Of a DNA stretch of 64,000 bases, positions 22,895 through 34,184 are shown in pieces (the first letter of the stretch is position 1; every line of letters starts with the position of its first letter). The position numbers and the translations under genes were made by a program. The stretch is from Plasmodium coatneyi. Its lineage: Eukaryota > Apicomplexa > Aconoidasida > Haemosporida > Plasmodiidae. Location: NCBI RefSeq assembly GCF_001680005.1, contig NC_033562.1, positions 434,001-498,000 of the forward strand. Direction: 5' to 3'. Below the pieces are notes generated by a model, which saw only the letters and a program-made list of their open reading frames with translations, searched no databases and was not told the origin of the DNA.

Positions 22895-24014
22895 TGGTCG
22901 GTTGGTTGAGGGGAATTGCAGTTATGTTGCGTCACGCTGGGGACCGGTCAACTCGGTGCATGGAAAGAGTCCAACTTGTTGGTCTTTTCCCCCGAGGAAT
23001 CCCTACACTATGCACGCCCCGTCTCAGTGGAGACATAAAATTTATGGACACTCTAAATTCTGTCACTTCTTCTAAAGGATCAAATTTTCTTCAACTTCCG
23101 CAGCGGCGTCCCAAAGTGCAGACACGCACGTAGTTCATTCGTTCATTCCTTCCAGGTGACAGTTGTGTGGTTTCTTCAAGGTCCTCTGCGGGGTGACTAA
23201 AGTGAAGATATGTGAAAAAAAAAAAAAATCCCCAATTGAGAGACAATTATATCCCATTTTAGTATTCTTCTTTGCGTAATCCTTCACGAAAACGCTGCAA
23301 TATCCATAGACAGCCTCTTCTCCAAAAAAAAAAAAAAAAAAAAAAAATCGCGAAGGAGAGAGGAAAAAATGCAAAGGCCCCCAAAAATACACGTCCAGGA
23401 AAAGCACAAAATTAATTATACGTACTATGTGTGCACAGGAGATGCCACATCTGTGAAACCATTCACCCGCTAGACACCGCCGTCCATTTAGGAGAAGAGG
23501 AACAGCAACAATGGCTTTATAACACCTCGGAGCAGAGCCATGTGTATGCACATGTAGGAAGCACCTCCCCTCCGTTTGCATCCTCCACCTCTTTCCCCAA
23601 CGGTGGGAAAAAAAAACTTCTTTCCCCTGAAATATTTTTCCCCTTTTCCACCATTCTTACCAACAAAACTTACAAAACAACACAACGTAAGGTTCATGTC
23701 TACACTTCCCATTTGAGGGAACTAAATGGATTGAAAAGGAACAAACGTATCCACACCGCTTCAGTTTTTCCCATTGAAAATTTTTTGTAGTCCCCATGAT
23801 GAACCAAGTAAGTACGTGCATTGTTTCTGTCGGTCGATCGTATCATTACGCAACGTAACGTTCATGTGCTATTTGGTGAGAAGACCAACGGCACGGGGGT
23901 GGACAGACAGATGCCCCCCCCTGGGGGAAGGGGGTAAGTGTCTACCTCCAAATCAGTGCACCCATAATTGCACCCCCTCTAACCCTAAACGTGAACCATC
24001 CCCATACCTACACC
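22895..24014. other. Intergenic
   Basis: A runs at 23217-23227 and 23324-23346. Short ORFs on both strands have no recognisable features. The 5' flank of the enkurin-domain gene contains a possible noncoding or alternative first exon: two ATGs at 23796-23801 followed by AACCAA|GTAAGT. Confidence 0.55.
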
Positions 24015-25178
24015 ATGTCTACGCCTCAGCAGAGCAAAAACGAAAATCTGAGCGAAAACGTTCGCAAGGTGCTAGCCAGAAAGCACAGGAAAAAACTGAA
24101 GGAGGAAAGAGAGTTGTATAAGGCTACCAAAGCAATTAGTACACAAAACAATGCACAGAGAAAAATTAACGCACAGAACCAACTGTCGTCCAGCAGCTTC
24201 GTTAACAGAATGAAAGACATAAACAAAGCATTCCCTCATATTAGAACCAAGGAAGACAAAAATTACATGAAGGAGAATTTTATGAAAATACAGGAGAAGG
24301 TGTCTCTACAGAAGAAGGTCCTGGAACAGAAGGAAGAAGAAAAGAATAAGAAGCCATTTAAAATGAAAAGGTTTGAAAATGTGGCTTCTAAGGTGGCTAG
24401 AAATTTGCAGAAAGGTGGGGAGGGCTCTCTGGGCGTGAGTAAGGCAACGCAACCGAAGAGGGTCGTCACGGAGGGATCTTCCCTAGGGCAGGTGGACGAG
24501 CAGCAGGTGGAGTATGAAGAAGGGGAGGATGAATATGCAGGGGATGAAGAAGAGGAAGTGGTGGAAGAGGAGGGGGATGAAGCAGAGTACGAAGAAGGAG
24601 AAGAGGATGTAGAGTATGTGGAGGAAGAAGTAGAATACGAAGATGAAGAAGTAGATTACGAGGACGAAGAAGTGGAATACGAGGAGGAAGTAGAATACGA
24701 AGAGGAGGAAGCGGAGTACGAAGGGGAAGAAGCAGAGTGTGAGGAGGCGTCCCGCAAATTCCAAAATGAGAAGCGTGAAGATGCAGCCGCAGAAACCAAC
24801 CCTGTAAACGCACACGCTAAACGCGAAAGCAGCCTCATAGAGAAACTTTCAAAACGGGGGAGCGAACTACGGAGCAGCCAGGAAAAGAGGAACAACCTCC
24901 ACAAGAACTTTGGCAAGCTACCCACCTACATGCTGAAGAAGAAGAAGGACATTGTGGACGACTCCACGGACGTGCCAGAGGGGTACAGGGTCCTGAAGAA
25001 CGACGAGAGGAACTACGTCCTAAAGGAACTGCACTCACAACTAACGGAGACAACACAGGAATATAAGACAAACAAAGACAAGGCCAAAAAAATCGAACTG
25101 GGGAAAAAACTCAAAGAGATAAAGGAGTCCATAGAGCTATTAAGCAAGCCACACGTCCTCGTGAACGAGAATTTTTAG
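24015..25178 (+). CDS. Enkurin-domain protein
   Basis: 387 residues from the ATG at 24015 (MSTPQQSKNENL). The last ~85 residues match the enkurin domain: GKLPTYMLKKKKDI, then VPEGYRVLKNDERNYVL, a helical segment, and the closing ESIELLSKPHVLV. Enkurin proteins bind calmodulin and sit in axonemes, where some are microtubule inner proteins, so a role in the male gamete flagellum is likely. The middle (about residues 165-245) is an acidic Glu/Tyr repeat (EYEDEEVDYEDEE) and the N-terminus is a basic coiled region. An alternative start is possible: a 12-nt exon at 23796-23807 (MMNQ, donor GTAAGT) could splice to CTCAG|CAG at about 24030 in phase, replacing the first residues. Neither start can be excluded from sequence. 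Confidence 0.85.
   Translation: MSTPQQSKNENLSENVRKVLARKHRKKLKEERELYKATKAISTQNNAQRKINAQNQLSSSSFVNRMKDINKAFPHIRTKEDKNYMKENFMKIQEKVSLQKKVLEQKEEEKNKKPFKMKRFENVASKVARNLQKGGEGSLGVSKATQPKRVVTEGSSLGQVDEQQVEYEEGEDEYAGDEEEEVVEEEGDEAEYEEGEEDVEYVEEEVEYEDEEVDYEDEEVEYEEEVEYEEEEAEYEGEEAECEEASRKFQNEKREDAAAETNPVNAHAKRESSLIEKLSKRGSELRSSQEKRNNLHKNFGKLPTYMLKKKKDIVDDSTDVPEGYRVLKNDERNYVLKELHSQLTETTQEYKTNKDKAKKIELGKKLKEIKESIELLSKPHVLVNENF
24505..24755 (+). repeat. Acidic Glu/Tyr coding repeat
   Basis: Imperfect short-period units (gaagaagtagaatacgaa and variants) encode runs such as EVEYEDEEVDYEDEE in the enkurin-domain protein. Probably length polymorphic. Confidence 0.85.
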
Positions 25179-25585
25179 TTCAACAAGCGGTGCCAAGGGG
25201 GACAGCAACTACATGAGGGTGCATGTAATACTGCTGTGGGGTGCGGTGTTTTTAGTACTGTAGGGTGCCCTCCTTATCGTGTGCGGTTTCCTGACCCTCA
25301 GAGCAGTTCCGCTGAAACGAGAAAGGTTCGACACCCCACTTGTGCAAAATTTGTAATGTACATTTTTGGGGGGGCTGCTTATTCGAAGGTTGGATTAAGG
25401 ACAGCCGTGAAGTGTTTTTTTTTTTTTTTTTTTTTTTTTTTTGTACTAAAAAATAGGGGAAGACACAGCAGCGGGGAGCACCACAAATGGCCACTTGAGA
25501 TGGTCACTCGGGGAGCCATCCAAAGAAGCCTCTAGGGAGTAACATGGCCACGCGCAGCGTCACTCTGCATAGAGGAATAAACAGG

Positions 25586-25623
<38 letters not shown>

Positions 25624-25745
25624 CCTCCTTGTCAACAATTAAAATAGCTTCTTCATTCATTTTGAAAAAATTGCACCATCGAATGGGCAACATCGCGGCA
25701 ACATCGTTGATCACACCGGTTGTCACATCGCCCATGCAAAGCGCA
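25179..25745. other. Intergenic between convergent genes
   Basis: Holds a T run (25417-25442) and the longest A run of the window (25586-25620, 35 A). A minus-strand ORF at 25532-25735 begins 11 bp after the COX6B stop and runs into the A tract; it is most likely 3' UTR. Confidence 0.6.
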
Positions 25746-26690
25746 TCACTGCCTCAGGTGAGCGGTAAGCCGGTCGGGAAGCACATCCATCACACACGTT
25801 CCTGCAAAAAGGGGTAAAAAAAAAATACACACATTAGGGGTTGTTAATATACGTGGGTTAATGAATGGTCACTTGTACACGCATGTGTCTGTGCACAATA
25901 CGGGGTAAAGACACACATGGTTGGAGTGCCTTCGGTGTTATCCCCGCTTGGAAAAAGAAACAAAATGCATGCAACGCGCTTCTCATCCGATGTGGTATCG
26001 TTCTCCAAAATGGGCAACTCCTACCTTTCTCTCTGTGGTCATTCCAGTCCTCCAGCTGCTCCGCTGTGCAGGCAATTTGGGCTCGGTAATACTGAAATCT
26101 GTGCAGTGGGCAAAGGGGAAAGAAAGGGTAAAAACTCATACAACGGGGTAAAAACGCATAAGACGGGGGAGCATCTATCCTTTTCCACCGATACACCCCT
26201 CACGTCGAACGAAACTGATAAAGTAACGTTTAAGAATTTCCCCATGGACATGCGTAAATTGCAACTGCAACATTTTGGTGACATGTCCGGAGGGCGACTC
26301 ACTTGCAGCGGGGGTTGTCTTCCCCCAGTTCACGTGCACATCGACAGAACATGGTGTATCTATACGCGCAGTGGTTAAACTGATTCATCTGCAGAAATCG
26401 TGGGTCCTGTTGAATAAGAAAGAGTTGGCAGAGAGAGAATCATACATGTAATATGTAGTTCATAAAAGGTGACCTGAATGCACACACAACATTTGTTAGC
26501 ATCACTGATCCATCAGGCACACGCGTCAGGAGTCTCCCCACATTTGCTGCCATGTGTAAGGTGGGCGCACACGTGGACGCTACGATGCATGCACCCTCCA
26601 GTGAAGACTTACGCTGGAATGGGGGTTGTGAGCGGTCAGCTCATCGTAGTTTTTCATCAGTTTGGGGTCTAGGAAATGCGAGGACGTCAT
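25746..26690 (-). CDS. COX6B: Cytochrome c oxidase subunit 6B
   Basis: Four exons, 26690-26613, 26406-26303, 26098-26025 and 25801-25746, give 103 residues with all phases matched. The hallmark is the CX9C/CX10C pair of the COX6B family: Cys39-Cys49 (in HCAYRYTMFCRC) and Cys60-Cys71 (CKFQYYRAQIAC), which form two disulfides in the intermembrane space. The sequence between, RELGEDNPRC, and the following EQLEDWNDHRE resemble the rest of the fold. The protein sits at the dimer interface of complex IV on the intermembrane-space side and is imported by the Mia40/Erv-type route, so no cleavable presequence is expected or seen. The gene is split so finely that no single ORF shows it. A second COX subunit gene lies 5 kb away. 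Confidence 0.9.
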
Positions 26691-28939
26691 TGTGCCACGT
26701 GTATGCGTTATATGCTTCGCTATCTGTTCACCGTTAACTGTTACTTGTTATGTGTTAACTTTTTTTTCCTCAACTTTGTATGAAGTTTGAGTGGTGTTTC
26801 ATTTTAAGGGGCAGGAAAAACATACGCACAATGGGATGCCCGTTACACCTGGGGATGAACAAAAATAGCAGTTCGGTTTTGTCAAGTGGTAACACCTTTG
26901 CTGATAGCCGATTAGGCAAAGCATAATTTTTTTTTTTTTTTTCGTGTACACCTTTTCCCTTCGGGAATTTTTTTTTTTTCCTGGGCGGTATGCCGACCTT
27001 TCGGATGCGCCTCTTGGAAATATTGCCTCAATTTTTTCCTCACGCGGGGGGAAGAGCATCCGATCGATGAGCGGGATGGTCCTTTTTTTTTTTTTTATTA
27101 CCCTTGCCGAACATGGCGCTATTTTTTCGCCTGGCCGCACTGAAAATTTCCTCTGCGTGATTCGATCTCTTCATTCAGCAGAACTGCACGCCGTGCCAGT
27201 ATGCACAGAGATGAAATGCGTGCACGTCAGGAGGGGCTGCTTTTTACAAGGGCAAGAGAGAAAACGTGTATGCCCCATTTGCCCTCCTAACTAAGTTGGG
27301 GCATTCCAAAGGGGCGGCAAACCAGTGATACGTGCACGGCGCTGGGATTCTCGCCTTTTCGCTGCGAGTGTTAGCTGCGTTATTGCACCCGCCCTGTGGT
27401 TCGCCTCATTGCGGGAAAAAGTGATATGCCGACCTTGATTGGTGCGGCTTTTCTATTCATGATCCCGGTGTGCATTTCTTCCTCCACTTCCATCGTGTCG
27501 ACCATCCTTAGTGCAGAAAAGAAGTGCTTACCCCACAGTGCCCCGCAATTTAAATCCTATACAACGGAAGGCATACCTTGCAGACCATCCTTCTACGTGT
27601 ATGCAGTCTGCAGGGATTCTTAAAGCAACTTTTTTCCTACATGTAGATGTCGCACGTCGATTCGTTTTTTTCATTTTTTTCTTTTTTCCCCAAAGGGAAC
27701 ACTTTCGAATGTACATTTATCTGCATATAATGGAAAAGCGTTTCCATCCTGATGAACCCCTTTTTATGATTCCCCAATTTGGGAACGCTATTTTTTTATT
27801 AAGTATATATATCTACATGTTCCTACCTTTTTTTTGTTTTGTTTTTTTAGTCGTCCCAGCGCTCCTTCACGCTTACTTCGCATGACAATTAGGCATGCGA
27901 CGTTCTTTTCCTTTTTTTTTGTTTATCTTTTTTTCGTCCTTTTTAATTGCCATGTTATTCATTCTCACTTTGGAGGGGTGTCTCTGGAAGACTGTGTGAT
28001 GACCGCCACGTGTACGCTCATTTGTATATGTGCGCGCCCCTGGTGTGTCTCCCTCCTGTAGGTATTGCGCCAAACTTTGCCTATTTTATTTTTACCCCTA
28101 TTTTATGTGCAGTTTTATTTTCCCCTCCGAATTTCCAACTAGTGATGAATCCATGTCTCCTCATACAAACGTGTGCACTTAAGCTGGGTAGGAGTCTCTC
28201 CCCTGATTATGAGGGCACTTCGGGTGCACACCGCGTTACACATCCAACGTGACAGCACAGTATAGCCATTTACACAGTAGCGAGCTCAGTGTGGTCACGT
28301 TCCCTTGCAGAGAAAACCTTCCCTTCTCCAACCCTTAACCATGAATTATCATCCATTTGGAAAATATGTTTTTACCATCGTCTTTTTTTTAATCCTTTTT
28401 GAATAGTGCATCCTTTCTTGCGTTATTCCCCCGTTTCGAGTTTTCACCCCGCCCCTACGTCATTAGCAAAAAGTAGTGGCGGACGTTACAATCCCCCTGA
28501 TGGGTATCTTTGCATGCATAGGTGGAGCACGCACAATTCTGCTAACTTCCTTCATCAGGGCGAAGTAATCTTTTTTTTTCCCGAAAGAAGAAAGAGCAAA
28601 GGTAATTAAAGAGTAGTGTAACCAACCGTATGCATGTGTAGTCTCTGTTTTTTGTCCACCCATCGATGTGGGAAGGGATTCAAAAAGAAATTCGATATAT
28701 TTATGTTGGGGCAGATTAACAGGGTGTGCAGCGCCGAGTCAGGAACTCCAACCCGGTTGCGCTGCGTGGTGGCACCACCGCCATCCCCAATCGAATGAAC
28801 AATTTTTGTTCAATCGCACGAGATGGAAAAATCGCCACGACGAGCACCAGTTGCATTGGTTATTTGACCTGTATACAAGTGCGTACCTGAGTGCATACAT
28901 TCATCTGTATTTACATCCCCCGCGTGTGGGAAAAAAGGG

Positions 28940-28971
<32 letters not shown>

Positions 28972-29052
28972 GGCACGCTCAAACTTTTGAGTCGCACAGA
29001 AATTACGCAAATTTAAAAAGCGCAGAAACGTTTTACAAAAAAGTCAAGAGGA

Positions 29053-29093
<41 letters not shown>

Positions 29094-29322
29094 TATGTAT
29101 ATATATTTTTTAACCACACCCCTTGTCCCCCACAGGAAAAGGGAAAAAAATTCGCCATCGCGAAGAAGCGCTTGAGAAGTCAGCTTCCGTTGGTTGTTTA
29201 CACTGCCGGACATTTCCCCGTTTAGTAGAACGTATACACGGAGGTGTGTACGAACGTGACACGAAAAAAGTTCCTGTTCATTTTGGTGCGATCACCCCTG
29301 TGCTTGCTCTCCCCGTAGAACG
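26691..29322. other. Intergenic, divergent COX6B/PSD promoters
   Basis: A 2.6-kb gap between divergent genes. T runs at about 26927-26942 and 27083-27096, an A30 run at 28940-28969 and the TA microsatellite. ORFs in this gap are read through homopolymers or have no protein-like composition. Confidence 0.6.
29053..29107. repeat. (TA)n microsatellite
   Basis: About 55 bp of alternating TA/ATAC dinucleotides, some 215 bp upstream of the PSD start codon, in the probable promoter or 5' UTR. Confidence 0.9.
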
Positions 29323-30387
29323 ATGAAGAAGAATGGACGAAACAATAATTTCTTCTACTTGTATAAGCACAAGTACCTGATCACGGGGGTGACCATCCTG
29401 TCCTTCATCCTTATGTTTCAATACAAATACCATGAAGTGCTGAGCCTACACAATAATAATGAAAATGTGGTACAGAGCAGCAAGCTCTTCTGGGCACGCC
29501 TCCTCTTTGGACGAACAAGGAGTCGCATCACAGGGCAAATATTAAAAATGGAAATCCCAAATACCTACAGATTATTCATCTTCAATTTTTTAATAAAATA
29601 TATGCACATAAACAAGGAAGAAATAAAATACCCCATAGAGTCCTACAAATCGATTGGTGACTTCTTCTCCCGCTACATAAAGGAGGAAATGAGACCCATT
29701 GGGGATGTTAGTGATTACGCCATAGTTAGTCCATGCGACAGTGAACTGGTAGATTACGGAGAGCTGACTTCAGAATATCTGGAAAATGTAAAAGGAGTGA
29801 AATTTAACGTAAATACATTTTTAGGATCCAAATTTCAGAAAAAGTATAATGATGGAAGTACCAAATTTTTTTATGCCATTTTTTATTTAAGTCCAAAAAA
29901 ATACCATCATTTTCATGCCCCTTTTAATTTCAAATATAATATTAGAAGACATATATCTGGAGAATTATTTCCAATTTTTCAAGGCATGTTTAAATTTATT
30001 AACAATCTGTTTAATATTAACGAGAGGGTAATTCTGTCTGGGGAGTGGAAAGGTGGAAATATATACTATGGAGCCGTTAGTGCATACAATGTAGGGAATA
30101 TTAAAATAATAAACGATGAAGAATTGGTGACCAATAATTTGAGACATCAGTTAAGCTACATGGGGGGAGATATCAACACGAAAATTTTCGACTCGTATAA
30201 AAGTGTCGAAGTTGGAGAAGAAATTGGGGAATTCAGAATGGGCTCATCCATTGTTGTGATCTTTGAAAATAAAAACGACTTCACTTGGAATGTCAACCAT
30301 AATCAGATCGTCTCCGTGGGTCAGCGACTTGGCGGGGTCGGCGAGCCCATCAAGGAGGAAAACAGGTTCATCAAAATTAGGAGCTGA
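29323..30387 (+). CDS. PSD: Phosphatidylserine decarboxylase proenzyme
   Basis: Single exon, 354 residues. PSD decarboxylates phosphatidylserine to phosphatidylethanolamine. An N-terminal hydrophobic anchor (YLITGVTILSFILMF, about residues 18-33) places it in a membrane. The self-cleavage serine is in MGSS (Gly307-Ser308), which splits the proenzyme into a large beta and a short alpha subunit, Ser308 becoming the pyruvoyl group. The processing partners fall at Asp139 (SPCDSEL) and His195/His198 (KKYHHFHAPFNF), the numbering reported for P. knowlesi PSD. IGDFFSRYIKEEMRPI is a typical PSD motif. It departs from the common LGST by having MGSS. The gene is transcribed away from COX6B. Confidence 0.95.
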   Translation: MKKNGRNNNFFYLYKHKYLITGVTILSFILMFQYKYHEVLSLHNNNENVVQSSKLFWARLLFGRTRSRITGQILKMEIPNTYRLFIFNFLIKYMHINKEEIKYPIESYKSIGDFFSRYIKEEMRPIGDVSDYAIVSPCDSELVDYGELTSEYLENVKGVKFNVNTFLGSKFQKKYNDGSTKFFYAIFYLSPKKYHHFHAPFNFKYNIRRHISGELFPIFQGMFKFINNLFNINERVILSGEWKGGNIYYGAVSAYNVGNIKIINDEELVTNNLRHQLSYMGGDINTKIFDSYKSVEVGEEIGEFRMGSSIVVIFENKNDFTWNVNHNQIVSVGQRLGGVGEPIKEENRFIKIRS

Positions 30388-31633
30388 GTCTCTCCACCCG
30401 GGGAACGAAACACGTTACCCACAAAATCGCGGAAAGTTTGCCGAATTGTGAACAACTATCAACAATTTGCTCGCCCTCTATATGGAACGCCTCACACACA
30501 CACCTGAACCGCTTGGCACCTTCCCGGTGTCCACTTGGTTCCCCCATTTTTCAAATACAAGACGAAGTGGGTTTCTCCCCATCGTCTCGCTCCCCCTCCC
30601 CCCTCACATTAATTTAAACCCACCCATCAACATATATGCATGTGTGTTCTCCCGAACAGACACAACGATATGTAGCATGTATGCGTCAGGTGAATCAATT
30701 TTTTTTTTATATGTGAGGTGATGCACATGTGGGGTGATACATATGTGCGTATTTTCCCTGAGAGGGGGACCCCTGGTGTAGCTCCACCGAGGCGATTTTT
30801 CATTTGTAATTAAATTGAATTAAGTTGAATTAAGTGATTTTATTTGCAGTTTATCTGTTTTTTTTTCTTCATTTTTTCCGTCTGTATGATTCATTCCTTC
30901 CTGATGACACACCTACCTCTTGAGGTTGAAATGAGTTTGCAGTAGTGACCGGTTATCGCGTGAATAAGGGTGAAGTTACTACACGGGTGAATGGATGCAT
31001 AGGAGTGCGTCACCATTGGATGTGTGGCCATTCCGCCTCGCGCACCTGTGAACATGGCGGGGGCGCCAACCAGATGACCGCTTCGTGCAGATGTCCCCAA
31101 TTTTCAGAAATTCCGCATTTATGGCAACGGAAGAACAGTTCATCCGTTCAGCCACGCAGCGAAGCATTTCCCCGTTGCGCTATTTTTAATTTCATCTTCC
31201 CTCTGAATTAGGCCCTCATTTTTTTTTTATGCCCACCATGTTTGCCTGCGTACCCATGCTCACAATGTTAATTTTGCGCTCAATCCGCAGTTAAACTTCA
31301 CCCCAATAAACTCCACATTTCTAAAACGCAAAATGGCGAAATTAAGGTGCCAATTTGCATTCATCGTAGGACCATTAGGACAAAATGTTGCCAAATTTAC
31401 AATGGTAAATAGGCAGCTACTTCCAGCTAGCCAAAATGTTGTAGCATTTTTTTTTTTTTTTTTTTTTTTTTTGCAGCAAAAAGGTGCTCATAATGTATGC
31501 CTGTTCAGGCGAAATGGAACAAAAAACTGGAAAAAAAAAAAATAAAATTGCACACACATGGACACACCCACCTAAGCCCACGATGCGGCGTAACCATTAG
31601 CTCCATAAAAAAATGATAACTGAGCTCCGCGCC
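30388..31633. other. Intergenic between convergent genes
   Basis: Between the 3' ends of PSD and COX5B. T run at 31449-31472, A run at 31531-31541. A 70-codon plus-strand ORF (31333-31545) is read through the T run and is not supported. Confidence 0.6.
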
Positions 31634-32633
31634 TCACTTCTCAGAACTTATATACGAAACGTTGTTCGGTTTCTCATTTCCCCACTTGCCCTGGAGAAAC
31701 ATCTGCCGGTAGGTTACATTCCCCGTGGGCCACCGTACGTACTGGTCGTCGTTGTACAGACTCATGTTCTCTTCAATTAAATTTAAGTCAAATACGTCAT
31801 CCACATCGGGGTCATTGGGAAAGGGATCGTTTCCATCCTCCAGGGAGTACAACACACGCACGTGCATAAAAATTTGATCACACTCTCCGCAGCGATATAA
31901 GAATCCTTCCCTGCATCGAAAGAAAAGGGGCACGTGCTCGTTCTCCCCCGTTCCCCCTGTGCAGCACACGACTCGTTCTGTGTGCACACTGGGCACAATG
32001 ACGGGGTTTTCAATGGTGCCGAAGGGTCCCACGAATGGCGACGATTTCAAATATTCGTAAAATTCCAACAGGGCCAGCATGTGCTCATTATCGGGGTTGG
32101 CAATCTACAAAGTGGGGAAAGGGGCAAGGTGTTTGACAGTGTGCGTTTGTTTCCGGCATGAGCAGTACTGCACGAGGGTGAGGTGAGGAAGGCACTACGC
32201 AAAGGCGTGTCTCTGCACACTATGTGCGGATTCGCCTTTGTTTTCCTTAACAACCCAGCACACTGACCTGCATTCCCATATCCACGGCCAACTGCTTATA
32301 CGACTTCTTCACCAGCTTCTCATAGTTTAGCAAATTGCTCTCACTTCGAATCTTCCAGTACCAGTAGCTCTGAATAAAGTCAAGTGTCTTCTTATCCTTC
32401 TTTAACACTTCGTTAATATTCTCTGGAAAGGTATCTAACGGCAGCTCATAATCTTCCGGTAATGTACGAGCAAAGTGGAGGTAGTTTCTTTTCTGCACTT
32501 TATTGGCAAAACATGAAAATGGGTTCTGGATTTGCCTACGCTTAGACATGGTGCTCGCGTTAAGGAGGAACTTCCGCTGGAAATGACCCACGTCTCTCCT
32601 TATGAACACTCTTGCTGGCTTAACCAAATGCAT
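31634..32633 (-). CDS. COX5B: Cytochrome c oxidase subunit 5B
   Basis: Two exons, 32633-32268 and 32104-31634 (phase 0 junction ATGCAG|ATTGCC), give 278 residues. The basic N-terminus (MHLVKPARVFIRRDVGHFQR) fits a mitochondrial presequence. The second exon carries the zinc-binding core of COX5B: TERVVCCTGGTGENEH, then FFRCREGFLYRCGECDQIF, with Cys169/170, Cys186, Cys194 and Cys197 as candidate ligands. The protein is much longer than the about 100-residue animal subunit; the N-terminal helical region (IQSYWYWKIRSESNLLNYEK) and an acidic C-terminal segment (NDPDVDDVFDLNLIEEN) are parasite-type extensions. It is a matrix-side subunit of complex IV. ATG at 32633 was taken as start; a later ATG (MSKRRQ) would lose the presequence. 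Confidence 0.9.
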
Positions 32634-34184
32634 TTTCGCTCAACAGGTGTTTTGTGTGTATTGTGGGGGGTAGGATGATCCACTACGCGCGCTGCTACTT
32701 TATTGTTGCACTATCACGGTGAGTGACTATACGGGTAGTAATGGACGGGGAGTGGTGAACAATTTTTACGCGATCATGCCTAATCGGATGGACTGCCCCC
32801 GTGGGATGAGTCTTGCACACGGATGGGCAGCATACAGTTGCAGTGCAATCGAGGCACATTCGGTGTAAATTTGCTCATGCTGCCTTAACGCGCGCACGAT
32901 TTCAGCGGTAGTAAAGTTCAAGCCGTTGCCAAATCGTCATGGAGCTTCCCTCGGGGTATCAGTTCCGAAGGAGAGTCACTCTAGGCTGTTCCGCATTTCA
33001 TTCTTTGTATTTCCAAACGATTTGCACAAAAAAATAAATAAATAACAAAAAAAAAACGAGTGTGGTAATAACGACTGAAATTGTCAACCAGGTAAGATAC
33101 ATTCACGCATCTTTTTTTATTTTTTTGTCACAAAAAGCGAGGTATGCAAAATGGCGAAGGGAGGCGACACAGCAATTGCACAAAAATAGTCCACCCCCCC
33201 CTGATGTAACGAACGATTGGTGAGGTGTATGTACCGTCAAATTCGGAACCTTAGAAAGAGCACTCAATATGGGAAGCACCAAAAGTACACATGAGTATGC
33301 GAGTGCATATATTCCGATATGTCCTCATACGAATTGAACGTGCGTGCCGCTTCCATCGCACAGGCGAGAACACCAAAAATGGATGAAGAAAAAGCGTTCG
33401 CGCAAAACTACCCGTTGTGAGTCAAGGTGTTCGATTTTTTCTTCACAATTTTGAAGCTTCTCCAAAATGTGGAAGCAAAGCTAATCAGCGCAGGAGAGAG
33501 AGTTAAAAAAAAAAAAAAAAAAAAAAAAAAAGCAGGTGGGGACATAAACCACGAACCACACATCCCCCACATAGTCAACTATAGCAATACCATTATGCTA
33601 ATCGAGGGGCATTTCTCTTGTGTTGTATTTGTTCACCTTTTTTTTTCGGCTCACAAGGTCGAAAAGGGGAACCCTAAACATTTAAGTTTATTATAGGTGT
33701 ATTCGTGGGGAAAGCAACCCTTCAACTGTTGCGTTGTATATGTGGTGAAGCGAATGTGGGGAGAGGTTCACTGCAAATCAGTTCGGATTAGTCTTTTTTT
33801 TTTTTTTTTTTTTTTTTTGTTATTGCTCCGCTTATAGGTATACGTTTGTGTCGCACATTATGTAACTACGTCTGCAGTGTGCATTAAACTCCCTTCGGTC
33901 CTCACCTACCACAACTTGATCAGATTAATCTCCTTCCATCTGCGTGTGCATTTGAGAGGGGATACATCTTCTTCCGTGTCATCAGTGCAACATCGCCAGG
34001 GATGTAGAGCATGTGCCACGGCTGCGTCTTATTTGTTTTTCTTTTTTTTTCTTTTTTGCATAGTGTCGATGTGCGATATGGTGAGCACGCCTCAAAGTGC
34101 CGCATACCGCTAGGTACACTAGACAACCACATATCGTAAGGTAACCACAAACGATACATGTACACCCCGCCTGGCGACCGGGGA
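32634..34184. other. Intergenic, divergent promoters
   Basis: 1.5 kb between COX5B (minus) and the phosphatase (plus). A run at 33507-33531 and T run at 33794-33818. It contains one protein-like short ORF (33319-33420, 33 codons, MSSYELNVRAASIAQARTPK at the start) that could be an upstream ORF or a micro-gene; evidence is thin. Confidence 0.55.

Noticed and set aside
25532..25735. Minus-strand ORF MGDVTTGVINDV...
   Set aside because: It starts 11 bp after the COX6B stop and ends in the poly(A) tract; most likely 3' UTR.
28668..29225. 185-codon plus-strand ORF upstream of PSD
   Set aside because: Runs through A30 and (TA)n tracts, giving poly-Lys and Ile-Tyr repeats.
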